Origin: CAKVLS01 sp045534265
GTDB lineage: Bacteria > Bacillota > Clostridia > Christensenellales > UBA1242
DNA length: 64,000 nucleotides
Assembly (NCBI GenBank): GCA_045534265.1
Contig: JAZSJH010000007.1
Location: 1 to 64,000, forward strand
Direction of reading: 5' to 3'
The notes beneath the pieces were generated by a model. The model was not told where the DNA came from, searched no databases, and was given only the letters and a program-made list of their open reading frames with translations. The position numbers were made by a program, and so were the translations under genes. Position 1 is the first letter of the stretch. Each line of letters opens with the position of its first letter. Below, one piece after another: positions 34,279 through 43,320 of the stretch.

Positions 34279-34643
34279 TGTTGCCTGTCGCAGGTTAAAA
34301 AACAAGCGCTAAAAAATGCTCTCAAAATAAGGCTACTAAAAATTAAACTTTTACCGACCGACTATGCGGTCTGGCTTCTGCAACCCGCATAATATAGGCA
34401 AAATAAGGCAAAACCCGACCAAAGGGTTTTGGGTATAATTTTGAATAAGAGCTTTTGCTGAGAGAAAAATTTTGAAATAAAAAACCATTGCAAATTTTTA
34501 CAAATAAGACCACTTGGTCGGCTTTTTCAAAAACTTGTTAATATTTGTCTTAGAAAATGTTAAAAGTTTAATAGCCAGCAAGTGTCAAGACTAGACAAAA
34601 ATTGTTATAATTTTTTTGTTTATTTTTAATTTATATTTTTGTC
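34279..34643. other. Non-coding stretch with several small hairpins
   Basis: No gene is apparent. The stretch has locally higher GC and several perfect short stems: GACCG/CGGTC (34356-34371), AAACCC/GGGTTT (34411-34429) and a GACCA...TGGTC near 34507-34518. GACC recurs in all three. No RNA family was recognised; it may be an unknown structured RNA or a decayed gene. Confidence 0.4.
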
Positions 34644-34669
34644 AAATTGGTTGACAAGTCAACTAATTT
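34644..34669. promoter_or_regulatory. MarR-type operator overlapping the marR promoter
   Basis: A 26-bp near-palindrome centred on GTTGACAAGTCAAC, with arms matching at 11 of 13 positions. It contains the -35 TTGACA (34651-34656). The -10 TAGTAT (34675-34680, extended TGC) lies 18 nt further. GTTGAC/GTCAAC arms are typical of MexR-like MarR operators, so repression of its own operon is likely. Confidence 0.75.
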
Positions 34670-34709
34670 AATGCTAGTATAAATGAAGTTTTTATAAAAG
34701 GAAAAAGGT

Positions 34710-35165
34710 ATGGCAAAAAAGACATTTTGTTTGAATATAACAAAACTCAAAACAATTTGTTCTCAATATGTCAATGACAATAGCAAAGAATTTGGGATAA
34801 GCAATAGCGAGTCTTTATATCTAAAATGTTTATCTATGTTTGGTAGACAAAGTCAAGCTCAATTATCAACTGTTATTGGATTTGACAAAGCTCGCTCTTG
34901 TAGGGTATTGCAAGAGCTTGAGACAAAGGGTTTGGTTGATAGAATTTTAAGTGAAAGTGATAGCCGAAAGGTTTTTTATGATATCACCCCAAAAGGTATT
35001 GAAATACAAAACAGAGTAGAAAATTCACTTGATTTTTTTGTAGACGATATATTGTTTAATAATATAACCGAAAGTGAAAAAGAAAACTTTTTTAAGACAT
35101 TAAATAAAATGACAAAAAATATAGATATATATAGTAAAGGAGAAAAAGATGAAAAAACAATCTAA
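34710..35165 (+). CDS. MarR-family transcriptional regulator
   Basis: 151 residues with the winged-helix MarR fold. Recognition-helix region: QAQLSTVIGFDKARSCRVLQ, at about 51-70. The wing follows (SESDSRKVFYDITPKG), and long dimerisation helices lie at both ends. MarR proteins are released from DNA by small aromatic or toxic compounds. The SD AAAGGAAAAAGG precedes the ATG. The gene overlaps the first ABC exporter gene by 17 bp, and the palindrome upstream is a likely binding site. The arrangement resembles MarR-controlled multidrug exporters. Confidence 0.92.
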   Translation: MAKKTFCLNITKLKTICSQYVNDNSKEFGISNSESLYLKCLSMFGRQSQAQLSTVIGFDKARSCRVLQELETKGLVDRILSESDSRKVFYDITPKGIEIQNRVENSLDFFVDDILFNNITESEKENFFKTLNKMTKNIDIYSKGEKDEKTI

Positions 35166-36870
35166 TTTCAAATGGTATTTTTATCCAGTCATTGTTTTAA
35201 TAATAGCGCTTATTGTAAACCAAGTTTACTTTGAGATGGAAATGATAGACATAATGGGTGAACTTATTTTCAAAGTTCAAAACAGTTTTTCTATAGCCCA
35301 AATTTGGGAAACAGGCAGAGTGATGCTTTTGTATGCTGCTATTATAATGGTATCAATTATTGCTGGTAGTTTTTGCTCTACAATGATAGCGGCAAAATAT
35401 GCTCAAAATTTAAGAAGCAGCATTTTTAGAAAGGTAAATAGTTTTTCTCAAGAAGAGATAAATAAATTTTCTATTCCTAGTTTGATTACTCGTAGTACAA
35501 ATGATATATCTCAAGTACAAATGACTTTGCAAATGGGATTGCGTATGGCAATCGTTGCTCCTACTATGGGTATCTTTTCGGTTGTAAAAATTCTAAACAA
35601 AAGTTCACAACTTAGTTGGACTGCAGGTATTGCTGTTGCTGTTTTGCTTGTTGTGTTTATTATTCTTTTCTTTGCGGTTGTTCCTGCCTTTGGCAAAACT
35701 CAAAAGTTAACTGATAAACTAAACCTAGTTTCAAGAGAAAACTTAACGGGCCTTAGAGTAATAAGAGCTTATAATACAGAAAAGATTCAAGAAGAAAAGT
35801 TTGACAATGTAAATACAGAGCTTACAAAATTGCATTATTATGTAGGAAAAGTAATGAGCTTTATGAATCCAGGAATGAACCTTATCTCAAATGGCTTGAT
35901 ACTTACAATATATTGGCTTGGGGCAGCACTTATTAATAGTGGGGCTTTACAATATTACAACCTAGTTCAGTTTACATCTTATGGTATGCATATACTTATG
36001 AGTTTTATGTTCTTGTCTGCAGTTATTGTTATGCTTCCACGTGGAATTGTTAGTGCAAAGAGAATAAGCGAAGTATTAAAAACAAATAGTAAGATACAAT
36101 ATGGAACATTTGATGGAAATACTGATATTAAAGGTAAGATAGAATTCAAAAACGTATCATTTAGATATCCAGATGCTGAGATGAATGTACTTGAGAATAT
36201 TAACTTTACCGTAAACAAAGGCGAAACTATTGCCTTTATTGGTTCTACCGGTAGCGGAAAATCAACACTAGTAAATTTAATACCTAGATTTTTTGATACG
36301 ACTTTTGGTGATGTGTATATAGATGATGTTAATATCAAAGAATATAGCCACAAAGCCCTTAATGATAAAATAGGTTTTGTACCACAAAAAGGTATATTGT
36401 TTAGCGGAACAGTACAAGAAAATGTAAAGTATGGCGCTGATGATATATCTACCGAAAAGGTAAAAGAATGTTTGAAGATTGCTCAAGCAAACTTTGTTGA
36501 AAAGTTAGAAGGCGGGCTAAATTATGAAATAGCCCAAGGCGGAACAAACGTGTCTGGTGGTCAAAGACAAAGATTATGTATAGCAAGAGCTATAGCAAAA
36601 GACCCAGAGATATATGTATTTGATGATAGCTTTTCTGCTCTAGATTATAAAACAGATAAGGCATTAAGAAAGGCTTTGGACAAACACACAAAAGATGCAA
36701 CAAAAGTTATAGTAGCCCAAAGAGTAGGTACAATTTTAGATGCTGACAAGATTATAGTTTTAGACCAAGGCAAAATGGTGGGTATGGGTACTCACAAAGA
36801 GCTTATGAAATCTTGTAAGGTATACAAAGAGATTGCCCTATCACAATTATCAAAGGAGGAACTAAAGTAA
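35149..36870 (+). CDS. ABC exporter half-transporter, degenerate-site subunit
   Basis: 573 residues: six transmembrane helices in about 1-320, then a nucleotide-binding domain. Walker A GSTGSGKS is at 365-372 and signature VSGGQ near 469. After Walker B the catalytic Glu is Asp (FDDSFSALD, near 491), and the H-loop His is Gln (VAQRVGTI, near 524). These changes mark the degenerate ATP site typical of one half of heterodimeric multidrug exporters. It starts inside the marR gene and ends one base into the next half-transporter (TAATG), so the three genes form a coupled operon. Confidence 0.92.
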   Translation: MKKQSNFKWYFYPVIVLIIALIVNQVYFEMEMIDIMGELIFKVQNSFSIAQIWETGRVMLLYAAIIMVSIIAGSFCSTMIAAKYAQNLRSSIFRKVNSFSQEEINKFSIPSLITRSTNDISQVQMTLQMGLRMAIVAPTMGIFSVVKILNKSSQLSWTAGIAVAVLLVVFIILFFAVVPAFGKTQKLTDKLNLVSRENLTGLRVIRAYNTEKIQEEKFDNVNTELTKLHYYVGKVMSFMNPGMNLISNGLILTIYWLGAALINSGALQYYNLVQFTSYGMHILMSFMFLSAVIVMLPRGIVSAKRISEVLKTNSKIQYGTFDGNTDIKGKIEFKNVSFRYPDAEMNVLENINFTVNKGETIAFIGSTGSGKSTLVNLIPRFFDTTFGDVYIDDVNIKEYSHKALNDKIGFVPQKGILFSGTVQENVKYGADDISTEKVKECLKIAQANFVEKLEGGLNYEIAQGGTNVSGGQRQRLCIARAIAKDPEIYVFDDSFSALDYKTDKALRKALDKHTKDATKVIVAQRVGTILDADKIIVLDQGKMVGMGTHKELMKSCKVYKEIALSQLSKEELK

Positions 36871-38723
36871 TGGCAGAAGAAATAAAAACATCTAAAGCCC
36901 CTGCAAAAATGGGTCCTCCTGGAAGAGGCATTCAAATAGCTACAGCAAAACCAAAGAACTTCAAAAAGAGTATAAAATCACTTTTGGTTTCGCTAAAAAA
37001 ATATAGATTTATAGTAATATTGGCTTTAGCATTTGCTGTTGCTAGTACAACATTTAATATAGCAGCCCCAGAGATAATCAAACAAATAGGCGAAGTAATA
37101 GTAAAGGCAAATAGTCTAAACGTAGCTATTGACATGTCAAAGATAGCTTATTACGGAATAATCTTGATTTGTATGTATATACTTAGTGCAGTACTTAACT
37201 TAGTACAAGGTGTTATTATGTCAAAGGTAACATCTCAAGTAACAAAAAAATATCGTACAGATCTTGCTACAAAAATAAATAAACTTCCATTAAAATATTT
37301 TGACGATAATAGTTTTGGAGATACTTTATCTCGTATAACCAATGACGTTGATACATTGGGTCATAGCCTTAGCAATAGTTTGAGTTCAATAATCACTAGC
37401 GCAACAATGCTTATAGGTTCTCTTATTATGATGCTTGTCAATAGTCCTATTTTAACACTTGTTATGCTTGCAATGCTTCCAGTATCTGCAGGACTTATAC
37501 TTTTGGTAGTAAAATTTTCTCAAAAATATTTTATTAGACAACAAAGACAACTTGGCAATATAAACGGACAAATAGAAGAAATTTATTCTGCTCATACCGT
37601 AGTGTCTGTGTTTGGTGGAGAACAAAAAGCCCAAGATAAGTTTGAAAAAACAAACAAAAAATTATTTAATTCATCTTCAAAAGCAAACTTCCTTAGCGGA
37701 CTTATGCACCCTATTATGAATTTTATCGGGAACTTAACTTATGTTGCAGTATGTATCGTAGGTGCGTGGATAGCTATCAAAAACAATGACCCTGCATTTG
37801 CTGTTGTTATTGTTGCCTTTGTTTCATATATGCGCAATTTTAACAACCAAATAAGCAACGTAGCAAACATCTCAAGTACTCTACAATCTACAGCTGCCGC
37901 AAGCGAAAGAATATTTGAGTTTTTGGACGAAGAAGAACAACTGCTTGAAAATAAACAATGGCAATTAGAAAGCGTAAAAGGTGATGTCGAATTCAAAAAT
38001 GTTTCTTTTGGTTATACTCCAGAAAAAACAATTATTCATAACTTTAGCGCTAAGATAAAAGCCGGTCAAAAAGTAGCTATTGTTGGACCAACGGGCGCTG
38101 GAAAAACAACTATAGTAAATCTTCTTATGAGATTTTATGAAATAGGCAGCGGAGATATTTTGATAGACGGCGTTTCTATTAAGTCAATGCCAAGAGAAGA
38201 AGTAAGAAGTTACTTTGGTATGGTACTTCAAGATACATGGCTATTTGAAGGTAGCATTAGAGATAATATAGCCTATGGTACAATCGGAAAAACAAAAGAA
38301 GAAATAGAAAACGCTTGCTGTTTTGCACATATAGACCACTTTATTAGATCGCTTCCTGGCGGATATGATATGGTTATTGACGAAAAGGCAAACATAAGCC
38401 AAGGACAAAAACAATTGCTAACTATAGCAAGAGCAATGGTAAACAACAGCCCTATGCTAATTCTTGACGAAGCAACAAGCTCCGTTGATACTCGTACCGA
38501 AGAACAAATCCAAAAAGCAATGGACACTTTAGCAAAAGGCAAAACTTCATTTGTTATTGCGCATAGACTATCTACCATCAAAAACGCAGATATAATCTTG
38601 GTTATGAAAGATGGTAACATTATCGAAACAGGAAATCACAAAACCCTTCTTAAAGCCGGTGGTTTCTATGCAGATCTTTATAATAGCCAATTTACAAAAA
38701 ACAACGCTGAAGTTGTTGAATAA
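36870..38723 (+). CDS. ABC exporter half-transporter, consensus-site subunit
   Basis: 617 residues with an N-terminal extension of about 45 residues, six transmembrane helices and a nucleotide-binding domain. Walker A GPTGAGKT is at 406-413, LILDEATSSVD has the catalytic Glu, and VIAHRLSTI the H-loop His. The signature is ISQGQ instead of LSGGQ, a change often seen in the partner of a degenerate subunit. Together with the preceding protein it makes a heterodimeric type IV exporter. Substrates cannot be read from the sequence; drugs or lipids are usual. Confidence 0.92.
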   Translation: MAEEIKTSKAPAKMGPPGRGIQIATAKPKNFKKSIKSLLVSLKKYRFIVILALAFAVASTTFNIAAPEIIKQIGEVIVKANSLNVAIDMSKIAYYGIILICMYILSAVLNLVQGVIMSKVTSQVTKKYRTDLATKINKLPLKYFDDNSFGDTLSRITNDVDTLGHSLSNSLSSIITSATMLIGSLIMMLVNSPILTLVMLAMLPVSAGLILLVVKFSQKYFIRQQRQLGNINGQIEEIYSAHTVVSVFGGEQKAQDKFEKTNKKLFNSSSKANFLSGLMHPIMNFIGNLTYVAVCIVGAWIAIKNNDPAFAVVIVAFVSYMRNFNNQISNVANISSTLQSTAAASERIFEFLDEEEQLLENKQWQLESVKGDVEFKNVSFGYTPEKTIIHNFSAKIKAGQKVAIVGPTGAGKTTIVNLLMRFYEIGSGDILIDGVSIKSMPREEVRSYFGMVLQDTWLFEGSIRDNIAYGTIGKTKEEIENACCFAHIDHFIRSLPGGYDMVIDEKANISQGQKQLLTIARAMVNNSPMLILDEATSSVDTRTEEQIQKAMDTLAKGKTSFVIAHRLSTIKNADIILVMKDGNIIETGNHKTLLKAGGFYADLYNSQFTKNNAEVVE

Positions 38724-38748
38724 AATTTGTAAAGTTAGATTAACCAAA

Positions 38749-38784
38749 AAAAAAGAACTCTTTTTGTTAAGAGTTCTTTTTTAT
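38749..38784 (+). terminator. Terminator of the marR-ABC exporter operon
   Basis: AAAAGAACTC (38751-38760) pairs with GAGTTCTTTT (38771-38780), followed by T. Confidence 0.9.
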
Positions 38785-38836
38785 TGTCTTGATTTTACAT
38801 AAGGCTATAATAAATAATTTGCCGCATCAAGAATTG

Positions 38837-39544
38837 TTAGTCTTGACTATCTTTTTCAAAACTATTTACAATTTTTGCGGCGTTTTTACAAATACCTTCT
38901 ATAGGAACGTGTAAGTTACTCCAATGGTTTTGTATGATAAAATGTTTAGAAAAATCTAAAATATATTCTAACATTTGTTTATTTTTACTTTCGTCAAAAT
39001 ACTCAATTATTTCTTTAAGCCCGCTTTCTTCTGCGGTGTGAAGGCTTAGCCTACATACATTAGCAGCTTTTTGCGGGTCAAAAGTATAAATGCGAAGCAT
39101 AGTGTCATAAAGTTTTCTTATGTTGTATGATAAAGACTGTTGCTGACTATCAAATTGTGCTTTGTCTTGGTTTAGTAGACTTAAACAGTCAACGGCTTTT
39201 TCTTTTATTTCTATAAATACTTTTTGCAATTCAGCTCTCTCATCTTTTCTTGGATAAAAAGCAGTTAGGTCTTTTTTATTATATTCGCCGTGTGACCAAA
39301 AGGCTGATAGATAGTCAAACATAGGTGTTGTATCATAATAATCGCCACGTGGGTCGGTCTTAAACTGCATATTTTTAGCTATATCTTTTATAGTGTCTAT
39401 GCTATCGATATTGTTTATCCACTCAGTCATCTTGTCAGTAAAGATATTATCTTCACCATTTTTTACCAGCCCGTTTCTAAGTAGCAATAAACTTTCTAAA
39501 AGATAGCTTGCATCAAAGGTTTTATTATTTTGATTTTCTTGCAT
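38837..39544 (-). CDS. Unknown soluble protein (235 residues)
   Basis: I do not recognise this protein. It is soluble, predicted mainly helical and acidic, with no membrane segment or clear motif. The sequence includes FDYLSAFWSHGEYNKKDL and HWSNLHVPIEG. GGGAGAAAAAA precedes the ATG. It lies on the minus strand among plus-strand genes and is convergent with the ABC exporter operon. Confidence 0.7.
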   Translation of the reverse strand: MQENQNNKTFDASYLLESLLLLRNGLVKNGEDNIFTDKMTEWINNIDSIDTIKDIAKNMQFKTDPRGDYYDTTPMFDYLSAFWSHGEYNKKDLTAFYPRKDERAELQKVFIEIKEKAVDCLSLLNQDKAQFDSQQQSLSYNIRKLYDTMLRIYTFDPQKAANVCRLSLHTAEESGLKEIIEYFDESKNKQMLEYILDFSKHFIIQNHWSNLHVPIEGICKNAAKIVNSFEKDSQD

Positions 39545-39757
39545 ATTTTTTCTCCCAAAAAATTGTTCATAATATTTGATAAAATTTGCACATAATGTAT
39601 ATGTGGGGTTATTAATCTAAAAAAATTATAACAAAAACGACTATGATTTGTAAAACAAAGGAAGTAGACTTTTTATAGTAAAACTACAGCTTAATAATCT
39701 AATATAAAAAAAGAATAAAAAGGTTCAAAAAAAACCTAAAAAAATCAAAATTGCATC

Positions 39758-39786
39758 TTGAAAAAATATAAACCCTAGTTTATAAT
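39758..39786 (+). promoter_or_regulatory. Promoter of the 39832 gene
   Basis: TTGAAA (39758-39763), 17 nt, TATAAT (39781-39786). The 39545-39831 gap otherwise holds nothing recognised. Confidence 0.72.
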
Positions 39787-39831
39787 AAAAGCATTGATAT
39801 GTATATAAAATATAAACAAAAGGAGAGAGTT

Positions 39832-40263
39832 ATGGAAATTACAACAAACAGCGTAAAAGCAGCTACAGTTTCTGCAATCACCCCAGCCGAAAAAGAAGGT
39901 AAAAGCGTAGTAACATTAGTAAAGCCTAAAGATGAAACATTTGTTAATATGTACGGAAACAATGGTCTTAACGTTAATATGTCAAACGCCAAGATTGAAA
40001 AACTAGGAATAGAAGTTGGAGCAAAACTAGACTATGAAGAAGTTGGCTATCACTTGCTTACAGCTTGCAGATACGAAGAAGTAAGAGATGGTATGTTACC
40101 AAAAGATGTCAAAGCATATATCTTAACTGAAATGGTAAATCGTATGGAAGCTTGTGACAAAGGTATGATTACACCAAGACAAAGAGACGAATATTTTTCT
40201 GTAGTTAAAGAAAATGTAACACTAGCGCAAGAACAAAAACACGAAACAACAAAAAAACAATAA
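39832..40263 (+). CDS. Unknown soluble protein (143 residues)
   Basis: I chose ATG 39832 (MEITTNS) because AGGAGAG precedes it at 39821-39827; an upstream in-frame ATG at 39799 lies only 13 bases from the -10 and lacks an SD. The protein is soluble, with a Ser/Thr/Val/Lys-rich N-terminus and a helical middle (VGYHLLTACRYEEVRDG). It ends with a polar Lys/Gln tail. No family is recognised. It has its own strong promoter and terminator. Confidence 0.68.
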   Translation: MEITTNSVKAATVSAITPAEKEGKSVVTLVKPKDETFVNMYGNNGLNVNMSNAKIEKLGIEVGAKLDYEEVGYHLLTACRYEEVRDGMLPKDVKAYILTEMVNRMEACDKGMITPRQRDEYFSVVKENVTLAQEQKHETTKKQ

Positions 40264-40272
40264 AACAAAGAG

Positions 40273-40299
40273 CCTAACAATTTGTGTTAGGTTTTTTTA
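40273..40299 (+). terminator. Terminator of the 39832 gene
   Basis: CCTAACA (40273-40279) pairs with TGTTAGG (40285-40291), followed by T7. A lone DnaA-box sequence lies just beyond at 40306-40314. Confidence 0.88.
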
Positions 40300-40346
40300 T
40301 TTCTATTATCCACATAAATAGACAAATAATGTTAATAACTAAAATA

Positions 40347-40376
40347 AAAAAGAGCAAATTAAATTTTGCTCTTTTT
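40347..40376 (-). terminator. Terminator of the E2-like acyltransferase gene
   Basis: AAGAGCAAA pairs with TTTGCTCTT (about 40350-40373), flanked by A and T runs. It is just past the minus-strand stop at 40378. Confidence 0.78.
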
Positions 40377-40377
40377 G

Positions 40378-41226
40378 TTATTTATTGATAATGTCAGTTT
40401 CGGTAAATGGTCTTTCAAGAACAGATGGGTCTTGGAACATATCATTCCAAACTTTCAAGCTTCTTGCAAAGTAAAAACCATCACAGCCACGTTCGTCCAT
40501 ATTGATACCAAGGTTCATAACTTTACCTACAGCAAGCTCGCCATTTTCTACCACAGGAACTTGTTTTTCTTTTCCCATAGCTACAAATAGTGTAGTTGTA
40601 CCAAAATTGTACAAGTGGTGAATAATAGCATCAGTTTTGATAGATTTTAGGTTTGTCAAAAACACGCTTGTATGGAATGGACTTGCCTTAATCAAAGATT
40701 TAGGTAGCATACCCCTGTTGTCTGCCCATCTAACAATACCCATAGCCCATCTAAACAAGAATTGTGGAAGGTTGGTAAACTTTTTACCAGTACTTTCAGT
40801 AGCAGTTTCTTCACCCCAAGCCTTTTCGATTTCGGCACGGAATTTTTCTTTTACTTCATCAATAGTTTCGTTGCCTTCAAATCCAACTTTGATAACAGTA
40901 TCGTTAGAATCATCTCTCAAAGATTTTTTTACGGTCATAGAGATAAAAGTACCTTTTCTTTGGAAGATTTTACCCCTTACAACAAATCTATTAAGATAAG
41001 GTCTTACAGAAAGCAGTCTTACAATACTAGCAAGTACTACGTCCATATAGCTGTAGTTTTTGCCTTCTTTTCTTTTTTCTGCAATCCACTCATCCATTTT
41101 TTCGCATCTTACTGGGTGCATAATGCTGTTATTAGCATCATTTCTAGCAATCATAAAGTGTGGACTAGCTTTTTCTATTATTCCAAGTCCCTTAACAGGA
41201 ACACCGTCGTTTCTTCTTCCAAACAT
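40378..41226 (-). CDS. 2-oxoacid dehydrogenase E2-like acyltransferase domain, no lipoyl domain
   Basis: 282 residues resembling the catalytic (CoA-dependent acyltransferase) domain of E2 subunits and of chloramphenicol acetyltransferase. Supporting stretches are YSYMDVVLASIVRLLSVRP, the late HHLYNFGTTTLFVAMG and the C-terminal DERGCDGFYFAR. In true E2 enzymes the last block reads HRxxDG; here the catalytic His position is not His (Glu-Arg-Gly-Cys-Asp-Gly), while Asp-Gly is kept. There is no lipoyl or subunit-binding domain and no E1/E3 gene nearby. A non-canonical acyltransferase or inactive relative is likely. AAGGAAATA precedes the ATG. Confidence 0.68.
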   Translation of the reverse strand: MFGRRNDGVPVKGLGIIEKASPHFMIARNDANNSIMHPVRCEKMDEWIAEKRKEGKNYSYMDVVLASIVRLLSVRPYLNRFVVRGKIFQRKGTFISMTVKKSLRDDSNDTVIKVGFEGNETIDEVKEKFRAEIEKAWGEETATESTGKKFTNLPQFLFRWAMGIVRWADNRGMLPKSLIKASPFHTSVFLTNLKSIKTDAIIHHLYNFGTTTLFVAMGKEKQVPVVENGELAVGKVMNLGINMDERGCDGFYFARSLKVWNDMFQDPSVLERPFTETDIINK

Positions 41227-41306
41227 ATAAATATTTCCTTATCGTTAAATTTCTCTTTTAGAATACCACAAAAACACATAAAATAACAAACAAATGTAGA
41301 TATTAT

Positions 41307-41335
41307 TTGCAAATATTTTGGTCGTTTGCTATAAT
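41307..41335 (+). promoter_or_regulatory. Promoter of the 41369 gene
   Basis: TTGCAA (41307-41312), 17 nt, TATAAT (41330-41335) with extended TGC, then the AGGAG SD before the ATG. Confidence 0.68.
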
Positions 41336-41368
41336 TTTTGTGATGAATAAATCCAAATAGGAGAAATT

Positions 41369-43303
41369 ATGCTAAAAGAATTTTTATCAAAACTAACAGA
41401 CGACAAAGCAAAAAATAGACAACTAATAGAAGCAGAGATTAACGCAAGTTTGAAAGACGAAACAAAAGAAGCCGAAGTTCAACTTCTTAATCTATACCTA
41501 GGCGAATACCTAAACCAAGAAGAAAGGGATTTGTTTTTTAGAGAAACACGCCCAAAAACATATCTTAAGCTATATGACCTTGTGGGAAGAAATATATCTA
41601 CAAAAGATTTTGACAAGGCGCTAGCTATTATTAATGCGACTTTAGAGTACATAACAAGCCAACCTGCAGCTCCCGCTCCAAAAGGTATGGACGCAGATGT
41701 AAAAAGATATCAATTTGATTCTTTTGCAGAGATGCTTATTTATTCTACCCAAAACCCAAAAGAAGCTTGTATGTGGGTAGCCAAAGACGAAGTAGCCTTT
41801 CTAAAAGTTAAGAGCTTTTGCTTAATCGAACTTAAAAAGTTTGACGAAGCAAAAAAAGTGCTTGAAACAATCGGTGAGAAAAATCCACTTGATGTATCTT
41901 CACTTTTAGAATTGTTTGAAATCTGCAAACTTCAAAAAGATACAAAGGCTGGCTATGAATATCTAAAACAAGCCTTTACTAAGGTTTGGTATATCGAAGA
42001 CTATGCCCGTATGATTAGAGCTTTTGGTTATTACCACTTAGATCAAGGCGAATACGAAAAAGCCAAAGCATATTATTTGTTATCACTTATGTATGATAGT
42101 TCAGTAGAAGCAGACAAGTTTGTGTCAAATGAGCTTAATATAATAAAAGAAAAACAAGGCAAAAATTTCAAAGTTCCAGCTCCAGCAGAGTCTGCAAAAT
42201 TTATGCAAGAAAACAATCTCCCATATATGTTACCACAAATAACAGAAGTAACACTTATGAGAACATTGAAAAAACTTTATGAACTAAAAATAGATGCCCA
42301 AAAAGGCAATCCAACAAAAGTTTCATACTTTGAAAATATCATCAATAGTTTTGAGAGCAACTTCAAAAGAGTAACCCTAAATAAAAAAGAACTTATAGAA
42401 GTAGTAAGAACAGATGTTTATACCAATAACTATATGTACGCAAACAGATTCTTTAGATATAGTTTTACCGCAGACAAGGCCTTTAGACAAATGCCACCAG
42501 AAAAACTAAATCAAAACCCAGAAACAAGAAATATTTTGCACTTTTTGTACAGAGCCAACGAAAGAAATCTTGTTGAAGGTTTCCCAGTAACTGTTGTTAT
42601 AGACAAAGTATTTGACGAAAAAGCAACTCATGAATCTATGTCAGGCGAGTATATCGACAGACTTACAAAAAATGGTTTTACTATCTCAAAGAAAGAAGAC
42701 TTAACACTTCCTGCGGGTATGGCTGCTACAAAAATATATGTAGAAAAAGGTGCCGAAAAGCGTAATACATATATCTTTGCTATAGGTCCAAGAGCTTTTG
42801 GTGTTGTATCTTGCCAAGTAGAATATGATGGAGATATTAATTCAAGCTACCTTACAGAAGTAGTAGAAAGCTGGAAATACCTAGAATATAGCAAAAACCA
42901 ACTACAAGAAGTATTAGAAAAAACATATAGTGGTTACCATTCACTACTTGTTAACGGCGGTATGGGAAAAGACAAACTTATTAAGTTTGCTACCGAAGTA
43001 GAATATATGCTTGCCCGCCTTGTACCAATCAAGAAAAAAGAAGACCCACTATGGGAAATCACAGGCAGAAAAATAGTTGTAGGATATATCTTGCAAGAAC
43101 TAAAGAAAAATGTATCTAGAGAGAAATTCGGTTTTGACAAATTGCGTGAAATGCTAAACGAACCAGAAACTTTAGATGAATATTTCAAAAACACAGACGA
43201 AGTAGTAGGCTATTATACAAAAGCCGCTTTATCTTCTCCAGAAAATCCAAAAGCAAGCTATATTGCCTGCGCAAAAGAATTCCTAATCGAAGTAGAAAAA
43301 TAA
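41369..43303 (+). CDS. Large unknown protein with TPR-like repeats
   Basis: 644 residues, soluble. The first 300 or so contain helical hairpins that look like tetratricopeptide repeats, for example the pair around LDQGEYEKAKAYYLLSLMYD (about 224-243). The middle and C-terminal parts include a beta-rich section (VTVVIDKVFDEKATHES and AATKIYVEKGAEKRNTYIF) that I cannot place. Scaffolding or protein-protein interaction is the usual role of TPR proteins. The SD AGGAGA precedes the ATG. A membrane acyltransferase follows after 17 bp, probably in the same operon. Confidence 0.72.
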   Translation: MLKEFLSKLTDDKAKNRQLIEAEINASLKDETKEAEVQLLNLYLGEYLNQEERDLFFRETRPKTYLKLYDLVGRNISTKDFDKALAIINATLEYITSQPAAPAPKGMDADVKRYQFDSFAEMLIYSTQNPKEACMWVAKDEVAFLKVKSFCLIELKKFDEAKKVLETIGEKNPLDVSSLLELFEICKLQKDTKAGYEYLKQAFTKVWYIEDYARMIRAFGYYHLDQGEYEKAKAYYLLSLMYDSSVEADKFVSNELNIIKEKQGKNFKVPAPAESAKFMQENNLPYMLPQITEVTLMRTLKKLYELKIDAQKGNPTKVSYFENIINSFESNFKRVTLNKKELIEVVRTDVYTNNYMYANRFFRYSFTADKAFRQMPPEKLNQNPETRNILHFLYRANERNLVEGFPVTVVIDKVFDEKATHESMSGEYIDRLTKNGFTISKKEDLTLPAGMAATKIYVEKGAEKRNTYIFAIGPRAFGVVSCQVEYDGDINSSYLTEVVESWKYLEYSKNQLQEVLEKTYSGYHSLLVNGGMGKDKLIKFATEVEYMLARLVPIKKKEDPLWEITGRKIVVGYILQELKKNVSREKFGFDKLREMLNEPETLDEYFKNTDEVVGYYTKAALSSPENPKASYIACAKEFLIEVEK

Positions 43304-43320
43304 TAAAAAAGGAGAGATGT

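Noticed and set aside
36035..36046. parS-like palindrome TTCCACGTGGAA inside the first ABC exporter gene
   Set aside because: Only the 12-bp core matches; the outer TGTT and AACA parts do not. It lies inside coding sequence where it is explained by codons.
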